From NCBI GenBank assembly GCA_026398785.1, contig JAPLSF010000085.1:1-35033 (forward strand): a stretch of 35,033 nucleotides of DNA, in the 5' to 3' direction. Shown here in pieces: positions 7,072 through 15,305 of this stretch (positions within the stretch are counted from its first letter, which is position 1; every line of letters starts with the position of its first letter). The position numbers and the translations under genes were made by a program. The notes beneath the pieces are model-generated. The model ran no database searches. It was not told where the DNA came from and saw only the letters and a program-made list of their open reading frames with translations. Source of the DNA: Pseudomonadota bacterium (GTDB taxonomy: Bacteria > Pseudomonadota > Gammaproteobacteria > Steroidobacterales > Steroidobacteraceae).

Positions 7072-8024
7072 GCGAGGCTGCGGCCGCTCTCGAATGCGGC
7101 TTCGACGCGCGGCGCGATGCACCAGTCGCCGCAGGCGCCCGCGCTCATTTCTTCATCGACCAGGCACGACAGGCCGAGCGGCTGCTCCACCAGCGCCTGA
7201 CGCCAGCGATGCGCGTCCTGATGCACGGGCGTGGGCAGCTTGCAACCGAGTTTGTCCTCGAACGCCTGCAGCAACAGGCGCGCGGCTTCCGTCGCATCGA
7301 GTTCGATGTGCTCGCGCGACCATCCGGATGAGGCGTGTAACACCCAGCATTGCGGCGTGTGCGGACGGCCAGGCTTGCTCGAGTTGCACGCCGCCCAGAC
7401 GATCGGCCCCTTGGTCCAGCGCCGCGCATCGGCGCCTGCGTCGATCGGCGGATCGAAAGCGAACATGCCCGTCCAGCACGGTGCCATCCGCACGTCGGCG
7501 ATGTGCTTGAACGAGCGGCCATGCGGTACCAGCAGTGAATGTGCATGCGGTGCCGGCACCGCGACCGCCACGGCGCGAAAGGTCACGTTCTGCCGGCCAA
7601 AGTCTGTCTGCAGTTGCCAGCCGCGCTGGCTCGGGATCAGTTCGTGGACCGCGATGCCGCCATGGATCTCGATGTTGCGCGCGAGCGGTCGCACCAGCGC
7701 GCTCATGCCCGGCTGGCCAATCCACCAGTCTTCGATCGGTGCGGGCCACGCGCGGTCGTCTTCCATGATGCGCGGACGCCAGGCATCGAGCTTGCCGGCT
7801 CGCAACGCGGTTTCCGCGTAACGGCTGAAAGGGTGGCTGCGCGTCGTGATGAACTGCGCGCCGTGATCGAACGCGAGTGACCCGATTCGACGCGTGGCGA
7901 GACGTCCACCCAGGCCGCGTGAGCGCTCGAATACCGTGACCCTGGCATCGGCCCGCGCGAGTTCGTGGGCGCAGGCCAGCCCTGCCATGCCGGCACCGAT
8001 CACCGCAAACCGCACGTCATCCAT
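7020..8024 (-). CDS. renalase-like FAD-dependent amine oxidase family protein
   Basis: 334 aa. The N-terminal Rossmann motif VIGAGMAGLACAHEL with the acidic residue in VTVFERSRGLGGRLATRR binds FAD. DHGAQFITTR and, further on, QPGMSALVRPLA fit bacterial renalase-like NAD(P)/FAD proteins. The C-terminal segment W-R-x-A and GDWCIAPRVEAAFESGRSLA is the usual flavin-proximal end of this family. Bacterial renalases oxidise off-pathway dihydro-NAD(P) isomers; whether this one does is not shown by sequence. The ATG at 8024 is preceded by AGAGGAAA; an in-frame ATG 45 nt upstream has no family-like residues. It reads into the 3' end of the YbhN-like gene on the other strand. Confidence 0.85.
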   Translation of the reverse strand: MDDVRFAVIGAGMAGLACAHELARADARVTVFERSRGLGGRLATRRIGSLAFDHGAQFITTRSHPFSRYAETALRAGKLDAWRPRIMEDDRAWPAPIEDWWIGQPGMSALVRPLARNIEIHGGIAVHELIPSQRGWQLQTDFGRQNVTFRAVAVAVPAPHAHSLLVPHGRSFKHIADVRMAPCWTGMFAFDPPIDAGADARRWTKGPIVWAACNSSKPGRPHTPQCWVLHASSGWSREHIELDATEAARLLLQAFEDKLGCKLPTPVHQDAHRWRQALVEQPLGLSCLVDEEMSAGACGDWCIAPRVEAAFESGRSLAHSLLSMVGLSARMARP

Positions 8025-8200
8025 CGTTCGGGTTTCCTCTGGCGTCGCGACCCGAGCCTGCGCCGACACAGCGCCACCCGATCGGCCCAGAATGGTGCCC
8101 GCAGGGGGGCAGGGTCAAGGCCGATGGTTGCTCAAGTGAGGCAGGCCTACAATTCGCGCGCAACCTTCCGGCCGCACACCACACCAAAGGCAGACCTGCC

Positions 8201-9946
8201 ATGAGCCGCACCGCAGCTGCGATGCTTCGCGAAGCCCTCGAAAACGTCGGCGTGAAATACACGTTCGGTATCCCCGGGGTGCACAACACCGAGATCTACG
8301 ACGAACTAGCGCAGTCGAGTTTGATCACCCCGGTGCTGGTGACGCACGAGGGCGGGGCCGCGTTCATGGCGGACGCCGTGAGCCGCAGTGGAACGAGCCT
8401 CGGCACGCTCGTCATCGTGCCGGCGGCGGGCGTTACGCACGCGGCGAGCGGAATCGGCGAAGCCTTTCTCGATGGCATTCCGATGCTGGTGATTGCGGGA
8501 GGCGTACGGCGCGACACGGGTCGCAAGTACCAGCTGCACGACATGGACCAGCACGCGCTGCTGAAGCCCATCACCAAGGGCACCTGGCTGGTCGAGAAGC
8601 ACGCTGACGTGATTGCCACGATCTACGAGGCGGTGCGTGTCGCGACCAGTGGCGAACCCGGGCCGGTGTTCGTCGAAATTCCCGTGCACCTGCAATTGCT
8701 CACGGGTGATGAAGGCCCAGCCGTTGCAGCGCCGGCGAGGGCGGCGGCTCCCGTCCGCTGCACTCTGCAGCACGTTGCGGCTGCCGCGGAATTGCTACGC
8801 AACGCCAGGTCGCCCACGCTCTTCGTCGGCTGGGGCGCGGTCGACGCCACGCCCGAAGTCGCGTTGCTGGCTGAGAGACTCGGCGCGCCGGTTTCGACCA
8901 CGCTGCAGGGTGTGAGCTCGTTTCCGGCAAACCATCCGCTGCACGCCGGCTTCTGCCTCGGTCGCGCTGCCGTGCCCGCGGTCGAAAAATCATTCGCCGG
9001 AACCGACTGCATGCTGGCCGTGGGCACGCGCTTCGGTGAAATCGCAACGGGCAGCTATGGCTGGACGCCGCCGGCCAGTCTGATCCACGTCGACATCAAC
9101 CCTGCAGTGTTCAGCGCCAACTACCCCGCGGCCGTTGCGCTCGAAGGCGATGCGAAGGCGGTGCTGCAACTGTTGCTGCAGGCGCTGGGTGAGACACCCG
9201 TTGCCGCTGCTCACGCACGCCGCTTGCAGGTCGAGGGCACGCTCCGCGAACATAAGGCCGCGTATCTCGAGGAATGGTTGCGCCACGACACGCAAGGCCG
9301 CGTGAGTCCCGCGCGGTTCTTTGCCAGCCTGCGCCGGCAGTTGCCAGACGATGCGACCGTCGTGCTTGACGACGGCAACCACACATTTCTGGCCGCCGAA
9401 CTGCTGCCGATCCATCGTTCGCGCGGGTTGATCTCGCCGACCGACTTCAACTGCATGGGTTACTGCGTGCCGGCGACCATTGGCGCCAAGCTCGCGCGAC
9501 CGGACTCGCCCGTGGTCGGCATCGTCGGCGACGGAGCTTTCCGCATGACCGCGATGGAGTTGGCGACTGCGACTGCGCAGGAACTCGGGCTGGTCGTGTT
9601 CGTGTTCAACGACGGCGAGCTGGCGCAGATCGCACAAGCCCAGGAGATTCCCTATAACCGCAAGACCTGCACCGTGCTCGGTCTGCTCGACATCGCCGGC
9701 GTCGCCCAGGCGACGGGTGCGAAATTCCTGCGTATCGGCAGCGACGGCGACATCGACGCAATGATTCGCGATGCGCTGGCCTGCGCCAGTCGTGAGCGCA
9801 AGCCGGTGCTCGTCGACGTGGTCGTGGATTACTCGAAGCACACTCGCTTTACGCAAGGCATCGTCAAGACCAACCTCGAGCGCTTCGATTTCGCGACGAA
9901 GGCGCGACTCGTCGGTCGCGCCTTGTGGCGGCGGCTCAGCGGCTGA
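8201..9946 (+). CDS. thiamine-diphosphate-dependent enzyme, acetolactate synthase-like large subunit
   Basis: 581 aa, full three-domain ThDP enzyme. The N-terminal PYR domain has GIPGVHNTEIYDEL and the cofactor-activating Glu in VTHEGGAAFMADA. The central domain begins around residue 190. The C-terminal PP domain carries the metal and diphosphate motif GDGAFRMTAMELATA...VFVFNDGE, close to GDG-x26-N. Members of this superfamily include acetolactate synthase, benzoylformate decarboxylase, glyoxylate carboligase and oxalyl-CoA decarboxylase. I cannot assign the substrate, and no small regulatory subunit gene is nearby, which argues against biosynthetic IlvB. The gene stands alone, convergent with the cytochrome c peroxidase 18 bp away. 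Confidence 0.85.
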   Translation: MSRTAAAMLREALENVGVKYTFGIPGVHNTEIYDELAQSSLITPVLVTHEGGAAFMADAVSRSGTSLGTLVIVPAAGVTHAASGIGEAFLDGIPMLVIAGGVRRDTGRKYQLHDMDQHALLKPITKGTWLVEKHADVIATIYEAVRVATSGEPGPVFVEIPVHLQLLTGDEGPAVAAPARAAAPVRCTLQHVAAAAELLRNARSPTLFVGWGAVDATPEVALLAERLGAPVSTTLQGVSSFPANHPLHAGFCLGRAAVPAVEKSFAGTDCMLAVGTRFGEIATGSYGWTPPASLIHVDINPAVFSANYPAAVALEGDAKAVLQLLLQALGETPVAAAHARRLQVEGTLREHKAAYLEEWLRHDTQGRVSPARFFASLRRQLPDDATVVLDDGNHTFLAAELLPIHRSRGLISPTDFNCMGYCVPATIGAKLARPDSPVVGIVGDGAFRMTAMELATATAQELGLVVFVFNDGELAQIAQAQEIPYNRKTCTVLGLLDIAGVAQATGAKFLRIGSDGDIDAMIRDALACASRERKPVLVDVVVDYSKHTRFTQGIVKTNLERFDFATKARLVGRALWRRLSG

Positions 9947-9964
9947 TCGCTCCGGAAGTTGGCC

Positions 9965-11005
9965 TCAGTCGATGAGGTCGCCAGGGGTCGGCGGCAGCCG
10001 CGGCATCTGCTGGGTCGGGAACGGTCCCGAGAGGGTCTCCAGGAACGCCACGATGTCGGCCACCTGCGCGTCGCTGAGCGACTGGTTCAGCTGCGTGCTC
10101 GCCATGATGCGGACGGCCTCGCCGATCGTGTGGACCTGGCCGTTATGGAAGTACGGAGCCGTGTACACCAGGTTTCGCAGGCCGGGGACCCGCCAGACGT
10201 TCTTGTCCGCGTCGTCCTTGGTCGCACTTGCGCGTCCGGTGTCGCTCAGAAAATCGTACTTCGTGACGTACGGGCTGTCCGGGAAGGTCGGGAACTTCAT
10301 GAAGAACCCCGTGCCGACCGGCAGCGGCGGGCCGCTGAACGTCGGGCCCTGGTGGCAACTGGTGCACCCGACGTCGGCGAAAGTGTTGAGGCCGCGGACC
10401 TGCTGCTCCGTCAGCGCCTGCGCGTCGCCCTTGGCGTACTTGTCGTACGCGCTGTTCGGCGTGATCAGCGTGCGCTCATAGGCGGCAATGGCCTTGGCCA
10501 CGTTGTCCATCGTGACCACCTCACCCGCGCCGAACGCTTTTTCGAAATAGGGCTTGTAGCCGGGGATGTTGCGCACGCGGCCGATAACCGCATCGAGATT
10601 CGGCATTCCCATTTCGATTGCGTTTGCCGGCGGCCCCTTCGCCTGGTCCTCGAGCGTCGCCGCGCGGCCGTCCCAGAACTGGCTGGACAGGAACGCAGCA
10701 TTCCACACGCTGGGCGCGTTGCGACCGCCGACATGACCGTGCACCCCGATCGACGTCGGCCGGTGGTCGTCACCGCCTTCCATGACGTTGTGGCAGGAGA
10801 AGCACGACACGTTGCCGCTCGACGACAGGCGTGGGTCGAAGTACAGCATCTTGCCGAGTTCGACCTTGTCGGCAGTCGTCGGATTGTCCGCGGGTGCCGG
10901 GGCTACGTCTGGCAAGGCCTGCCAGGGGCCGCTTGCTGCGGCCGCAGGCGTCGCGGCGAACAGTGTCGAAACCAGAATGATAGCGGTGATCGTAACGAGG
11001 CGCAT
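9965..11005 (-). CDS. di-haem cytochrome c peroxidase (CcpA/MauG family)
   Basis: 346 aa from the ATG at 11005, which gives a typical Sec signal (MRLVTITAIILVSTLFAATPAAAA), so the protein is periplasmic. Two haem c motifs are present: CFSCH near residue 70 with the following HN, and CTSCH near residue 215. Other family marks are LGKMLYFDPRLSSSGNVSC, GGRNAPSVWNAAF, FWDGRA, a YERTL motif between the haem domains, the segment LRNLVYTAPYFHNG, and VADIVAFLETLSG at the end. The enzyme reduces hydrogen peroxide with electrons from small cytochromes or possibly a HiPIP. The ribosome-binding site is weak. Isolated gene on the minus strand. Confidence 0.93.
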   Translation of the reverse strand: MRLVTITAIILVSTLFAATPAAAASGPWQALPDVAPAPADNPTTADKVELGKMLYFDPRLSSSGNVSCFSCHNVMEGGDDHRPTSIGVHGHVGGRNAPSVWNAAFLSSQFWDGRAATLEDQAKGPPANAIEMGMPNLDAVIGRVRNIPGYKPYFEKAFGAGEVVTMDNVAKAIAAYERTLITPNSAYDKYAKGDAQALTEQQVRGLNTFADVGCTSCHQGPTFSGPPLPVGTGFFMKFPTFPDSPYVTKYDFLSDTGRASATKDDADKNVWRVPGLRNLVYTAPYFHNGQVHTIGEAVRIMASTQLNQSLSDAQVADIVAFLETLSGPFPTQQMPRLPPTPGDLID

Positions 11006-11110
11006 GGCATTGCACTCATGGAACGGACAGGATGCCAATACGCTAAGACAGCTGAGGTCGCCCCGTAAGTCGGAAAAATACCGAACTCCGCCCCGCCATC
11101 CAATCGACGA

Positions 11111-11593
11111 TCAAAGCGCGATCGGCAGGATCGTCGTTTCCTTGATCACGGTGACCGTCACCGACGAATTGATCGACTGCACGTAGGGGAGCTTCGACAG
11201 GTGATCGAGGTAGAAGGCTTCGTAGGCCTTGATGTCGCGCGTGACGACCCGCAGCATGAAGTCCCACTCGCCCATCGTGGTGTAGCAGTCGAGCACTTCT
11301 GGTCGCTCGCGGATCGCCTCCGAAAACGCGGCGATGGCATCGCGGCCCTGCGTCGAGAGCTTAACGTGGGCGAAGATAGTGACGTCGAGGCCGAGCGCGG
11401 CGCGGTCCAGCAACGCCACGCGTCCCTTGATGACGCCTGCCTGCTCGAGGCTCTGAATGCGGCGCCAGCAGGTCGTGGTGGACAGTCCCGTGCGCGAGGC
11501 AACTTCAGCGACCGAGAGGGCGCCTTCGCGTTGCACCAGGTCCAGAATCCGCCGATCGACTTTGTCCAAACGAGAAGACAATGCCTCTTCCAT
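11111..11593 (-). CDS. bkdR: Lrp/AsnC-family regulator, probable BkdR
   Basis: 160 aa. The N-terminal helix-turn-helix is LDKVDRRILDLVQREGALSVAEVASRTGLSTTTCWRRIQSLEQAGVI; the C-terminal half is the ligand-binding RAM domain (VTIFAHVKLS...EVLDCYTTMGEWDFMLRVVTRDIKAYEAF). The start at 11593 has AGGGAG at good spacing; other in-frame ATGs upstream do not. The gene is divergent from bkdA1-bkdA2-bkdB, the arrangement in Pseudomonas putida where BkdR activates the operon in response to branched-chain amino acids. The specific name rests on that context, the family on sequence. Confidence 0.88.
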   Translation of the reverse strand: MEEALSSRLDKVDRRILDLVQREGALSVAEVASRTGLSTTTCWRRIQSLEQAGVIKGRVALLDRAALGLDVTIFAHVKLSTQGRDAIAAFSEAIRERPEVLDCYTTMGEWDFMLRVVTRDIKAYEAFYLDHLSKLPYVQSINSSVTVTVIKETTILPIAL

Positions 11594-11622
11594 TAAGGTG
11601 GGCTCCCTGAAACATTCATTTC

Positions 11623-11642
11623 GCATTGCTGCACCGCAATGC
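11623..11642. promoter_or_regulatory. candidate Lrp/BkdR operator
   Basis: Perfect 7-bp inverted repeat GCATTGC (11623-11629) and GCAATGC (11636-11642) with a 6-nt spacer, 29 nt upstream of bkdR and 81 nt upstream of bkdA1. An Lrp-type dimer site is expected in this divergent region; the match is by symmetry and position only. Confidence 0.4.
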
Positions 11643-11723
11643 AACAATTTCCGCACCCCGGCGTAACGGCCAGTAATCTACCGCGACAACCGTTCCAACG
11701 CATCGGTAATAAGCGAGGAAGCG

Positions 11724-12962
11724 ATGGCCCGCCGCTCACGCCTGCACATTCCGCAACACCATTCGCGTCCGGGTGAAGAACCGGATTTCAGCTACCTGGA
11801 AACGTCGCCGGCCGGTGCCGTGCCACGCCCCGACGTGAATGCCCGGGTTCGCGACATCGGCAGCCTGTCGATCGACCTCGTGCGCGTGCTCGACGACAGC
11901 CACGTCGCGGTCGGGCCGTGGAACCCGCACCTCGAGGTGCCGGACCTGCAGATCGGCCTGCGCCACATGCTGCTCACGCGCATCTTCGACGAACGCATGC
12001 AGCGCGCGCAGCGCCAGGGCAAGACGTCGTTCTACATGCGCTGCCTCGGCGAGGAAGCGGTATCGGTCGCGCAGGGCATGGCACTGCGGCCGAAGGACAT
12101 GCTGTTCCCGGCCTATCGCAACCAGGGTCTCTACGTGGTCCGCGGGCGACCGCTGGTCGATCTGATGTGCCAGCTGCTATCGAATACGCGTGATATGTGC
12201 AAAGGCCGGCAGCTGCCGGTGATGTACCACTGGGCGGAGGGCCGCATCTTCTCGATCTCCGGCAACCTGACGACGCAGTTCCCGCAGGCCGTGGGCTGGG
12301 CCATGGCCGCGGCGATCAAGGGCGAGGACGACATCGCAGTGTCGTGGATCGGCGAAGGTTCGAGCGCCGAAGCCGACTTCCACCACGCGATGCTGTTCGC
12401 CTCCGTCTACATGGCGCCGGTGATCCTCAACATCGTCAACAACCAGTGGGCGATCTCGACGTTCCAGGGTTTCGCGGGCGGCGAACAGCGTTCGTTCGCG
12501 GCGCGCGGCCCGGGCTATGGCATGGCCGGCATCCGTGTCGACGGCAACGATTTCCTGGCCGTGCATGCCGTGACGCAGTGGGCGGCGGAGCGCGCGCGCA
12601 CCGGCGCAGGTCCGACGTTGATCGAGCACGTCACCTATCGCGGGGCGGCGCACTCCACTAGCGATGATCCTGCGCGCTACCGGCCCAAGGACGATTACGA
12701 GAAATGGCCGCTCGGCGACCCGGTGCTGCGACTCAAGAATCACCTGATCGCGCTTGGCGAATGGTCCGAAGAACGCCACCAGGCGCTGGCACAGGAACTG
12801 GAAGTACACGTGACCGAAAGCTGGAAGGAAGCCGTGCAGTACGGAACGCTCACGGACGGACCGCGCCTCAATCGCGACCTCATGTTCCAGGACGTGTTCA
12901 AGGAGATGCCGGAGCAGTTGCGCAAGCAGCGCGAGCAGCTGCGCGCCGAGCAGGGAGTCTGA
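11724..12962 (+). CDS. bkdA1: branched-chain 2-oxoacid dehydrogenase E1 alpha
   Basis: 412 aa, the size of Pseudomonas BkdA1. It is the ThDP-binding half of the E1 heterotetramer that decarboxylates 2-oxoisovalerate, 2-oxo-3-methylvalerate and 2-oxoisocaproate. Visible are RIFDERMQRAQRQGKTSFYM, LGEEAVSVAQGMAL, the segment PAYRNQGLYVVRG, and the ThDP/Mg motif WIGEGSSAEADFHHAMLFASVYMAPVILNIVNNQWAIST, which is G-E-G-x(n)-N-N. HSTSDDPARYR matches the conserved phosphorylation-loop region of mitochondrial homologues. The start ATG at 11724 follows GAGGAAG. First gene of the bkd operon; the next starts one base after its stop codon. Confidence 0.95.
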   Translation: MARRSRLHIPQHHSRPGEEPDFSYLETSPAGAVPRPDVNARVRDIGSLSIDLVRVLDDSHVAVGPWNPHLEVPDLQIGLRHMLLTRIFDERMQRAQRQGKTSFYMRCLGEEAVSVAQGMALRPKDMLFPAYRNQGLYVVRGRPLVDLMCQLLSNTRDMCKGRQLPVMYHWAEGRIFSISGNLTTQFPQAVGWAMAAAIKGEDDIAVSWIGEGSSAEADFHHAMLFASVYMAPVILNIVNNQWAISTFQGFAGGEQRSFAARGPGYGMAGIRVDGNDFLAVHAVTQWAAERARTGAGPTLIEHVTYRGAAHSTSDDPARYRPKDDYEKWPLGDPVLRLKNHLIALGEWSEERHQALAQELEVHVTESWKEAVQYGTLTDGPRLNRDLMFQDVFKEMPEQLRKQREQLRAEQGV

Positions 12963-12963
12963 C

Positions 12964-13980
12964 ATGCCACAGATGAACATGATCCAGGCGCTCAACTCCG
13001 CCATGGACATCATGCTGGCGCGTGACCCGAACGTGGTCATGCTGGGCGAGGACATCGGTTATTTCGGCGGCGTGTTCCGCGTCACCGACGGGCTGCAGCG
13101 CAAGTACGGCGAACACCGCGTGCTGGATACACCGATCGCCGAAGGCGCGATCGTCGGCGCCGCCATCGGCATGGGTGTGAACGGTCTGCGCCCAGTGGCG
13201 GAAGTACAGTTCGCGGATTACATCTATCCCGCGTGTGACCAGATATTCTCGGAGCTTGCGCGCTTGCGCTATCGCAGTGCCGGCGACTTCTGGGCGCCCG
13301 TCACGATCCGTACTCCCTGCGGCGGCGGCATTCGCGGTGGGCAGACGCACTCACAGAGTCCGGAAGGCATCTTCACGCACGTCTGCGGCATCAAGGTAGT
13401 CATGCCCTCGACGCCGTACGATGCAAAGGGCCTGCTGATCGCGTCGATCGAGGACGACGACCCGGTCGTGTTCTTCGAGCCGAAGCGGCTGTACAACGGC
13501 CCGTTCGACGGCGATGTGAACAAGCCGGCTGTGCCGTGGAGCACGCATCCGAAGGGTGAAGTCCCCGACGGTTACTACACCGTGCCGATCGGCAAGGCCG
13601 AGATCGTGCGCAAAGGCAGCGCGGTCACGATGGTTGCGTACGGCACGATGATCTATGTGTGCGAAGCGGCGGCCAGGGCCCTCGGCATCGATGCGGAGAT
13701 CATCGACGTGCGTTCGATGGTACCGCTCGACACCGACACGATCTGCACGTCGGTCAAGAAGACCGGCCGTTGCCTGATCGCGCACGAAGCGACGCGCTTC
13801 TCTGGTTTCGGCGCAGAGTTGTCCGCGACGATCCAGGAAGAGTGCTTCTGGGACCTCGAGGCGCCGATCGGCCGCGTCGCTGGCTGGGACACGCCGTATC
13901 CGCACGCGTTCGAATGGGAGTACTTCCCCGGTCCGCTGCGCGTGGCTGCGGCCCTGCAGGCCGTGATGGAGGCCGCATGA
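12964..13980 (+). CDS. bkdA2: branched-chain 2-oxoacid dehydrogenase E1 beta
   Basis: 338 aa. It pairs with the alpha subunit to form the active site and bind E2. Family marks are MNMIQALNSAMDIMLARDPNVVMLGEDIGYFGGVFRVTDGL, where the Glu in GEDIG contacts ThDP, then DTPIAEGAIVGAAIGMG, RPVAEVQFADYIYPACDQI, and the C-terminal transketolase-like domain with RSMVPLDTDTI and HEATRFSGFGAELSATIQE. It starts one base after the bkdA1 stop and overlaps bkdB by 4 bp (ATGA), implying coupled translation of stoichiometric subunits. Confidence 0.96.
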   Translation: MPQMNMIQALNSAMDIMLARDPNVVMLGEDIGYFGGVFRVTDGLQRKYGEHRVLDTPIAEGAIVGAAIGMGVNGLRPVAEVQFADYIYPACDQIFSELARLRYRSAGDFWAPVTIRTPCGGGIRGGQTHSQSPEGIFTHVCGIKVVMPSTPYDAKGLLIASIEDDDPVVFFEPKRLYNGPFDGDVNKPAVPWSTHPKGEVPDGYYTVPIGKAEIVRKGSAVTMVAYGTMIYVCEAAARALGIDAEIIDVRSMVPLDTDTICTSVKKTGRCLIAHEATRFSGFGAELSATIQEECFWDLEAPIGRVAGWDTPYPHAFEWEYFPGPLRVAAALQAVMEAA

Positions 13981-15263
13981 CACGTTACGTCTTCAAGATG
14001 CCGGATCTCGGCGAAGGCACCGTCGAAGCCGAAGTCGTCGCGTGGCACATCAAGGTCGGCGACATGGTGCTGGAAGACCAGGTCATGGTCGAGGTCATGA
14101 CCGACAAGGCGGCGGTGGAAGTGCCGGCGCCCGTCAGCGGCAAGGTCGTGACGATCAATGGGCAGCCGGGTGACATGGTGCGCGTGGGCTCGGAGCTGAT
14201 CGTGTTCGAGACCGCAGCGGCCGATGATGATGACGTCGCTCCTGCGCCTTCCGTCGCTGCCCCCGCTCCTGCTCACGTGGGAGAGGTGAAGAAGCCAGAG
14301 CCCTCCCCCGCACTGCGTGCGACCACTCCCGTTCACGTGGCAGAGGTGAGGAGCGAAGTGGGAGAGGTGAGCGGACGCGTAAAGGCCTCGCCGGCCACGC
14401 GGCGCAAGGCACGCGAGGCGGGAATCGACCTGCGGCAGGTCCCAGGCTCCGGTCCGAGCGGCCGCATCATGCCGAAGGACTTCGATGCCGTTATGAGCGG
14501 TGCCGCGCCCACGGGCAACAACGGTGGCTCGGCGGCCGCGCCGTCGCTGCTGCGACAGCGCACCGGCACCGACGAAGTCAAGGTCATCGGCGTGCGTCGC
14601 GTCATCGCGCAACGCATGACGGATGCGGCGCGGACGATCCCGCACTTCTCGTACGTCGAGGAAGTCGACGTCACCGAACTCGAGTCGCTGCGCGCGCACC
14701 TGAACTCGAAGGCGCCGAAGGGCACGCCGGCTCTCACGTACCTGCCATTCCTTGCAGCTGCGCTCGCGCGCGTGCTCGAAGAGTTTCCCCAGTGCAACGC
14801 GCATTACGACGCCGAGCGCAACGTACTGATCCGGCATCGCCCGGTGCACCTGGGCGTGGCGACGCAGACAGCCGACGGCCTCAAGGTGCCGGTCGTGCGC
14901 CATGCCGAAGCCCGCACGCTCTGGGAGCTGTCGGACGAAATCCGCCGCGTCTCCGAGGCAGCCAAGGGCGGCAAGGCCTCGCGCGAGGAACTGAGCGGCT
15001 CGACGATCACGATCACCAGCCTTGGCAGGATGGGCGGCATCGTTTCGACGCCGATCATCAACGCGCCCGAGATGGGCATCATTGGCGTCAACAAGGCGAT
15101 CGACCGTCCGGTCGTCCTCGACGGTGCCATCGCCATTCGCCGCATCATGAATCTTTCATCATCGTTCGATCACCGCTTTGTGGATGGCTACGACGCCGCG
15201 GCCATGATCCTGGCGCTCAAGGACCTGCTCGAGCACCCGGCGACGATCTTCATCCCCCGCTAG
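13977..15263 (+). CDS. bkdB: dihydrolipoyl acyltransferase E2 of the branched-chain complex
   Basis: 428 aa. The N-terminal lipoyl domain (1-78) carries the modified lysine in MTDKAAVEVP (K44). A flexible linker follows (about 80-130). The E1/E3-binding domain (about 133-172) reads ASPATRRKAREAGIDLRQVPGSGPSGRI, and the catalytic acyltransferase domain (about 200-428) ends with the active-site DHRFVDG. Start chosen at 13977, overlapping the bkdA2 stop as ATGA; an in-frame reading upstream has no homology. The linker contains three in-frame copies of a CACGTGGSAGAGGTGA-like DNA motif that resembles a REP element, so part of the linker may derive from an intergenic repeat. No lpdV (E3) gene follows; a general lipoamide dehydrogenase elsewhere must serve. 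Confidence 0.95.
   Translation: MTRYVFKMPDLGEGTVEAEVVAWHIKVGDMVLEDQVMVEVMTDKAAVEVPAPVSGKVVTINGQPGDMVRVGSELIVFETAAADDDDVAPAPSVAAPAPAHVGEVKKPEPSPALRATTPVHVAEVRSEVGEVSGRVKASPATRRKAREAGIDLRQVPGSGPSGRIMPKDFDAVMSGAAPTGNNGGSAAAPSLLRQRTGTDEVKVIGVRRVIAQRMTDAARTIPHFSYVEEVDVTELESLRAHLNSKAPKGTPALTYLPFLAAALARVLEEFPQCNAHYDAERNVLIRHRPVHLGVATQTADGLKVPVVRHAEARTLWELSDEIRRVSEAAKGGKASREELSGSTITITSLGRMGGIVSTPIINAPEMGIIGVNKAIDRPVVLDGAIAIRRIMNLSSSFDHRFVDGYDAAAMILALKDLLEHPATIFIPR
14274..14370 (+). repeat. REP-like motif copies inside the bkdB linker
   Basis: Copies of a (C)ACGTGG-G/C-AGAGGTGA motif begin at 14274, 14334 and about 14355; the spacings of 60 and 21 keep the same reading frame. The stretch 14301-14350 (CCCTCCCCC...GCAGAGGTGAGG) parallels the REP-like hairpin at 34774-34828 (CCCTCACCC...GGAAAGGTGAGG). 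Confidence 0.55.
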
Positions 15264-15305
15264 AATCACACCTAAACTGCGCAGACCCGTCCCGAGAACA
15301 TTCCC

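Noticed and set aside
8163-8200. GCAACCTTCCGG upstream of the ThDP enzyme as a third ECF promoter
   Set aside because: The -35-like box matches but no GCATATAA-like -10 lies at the required distance.
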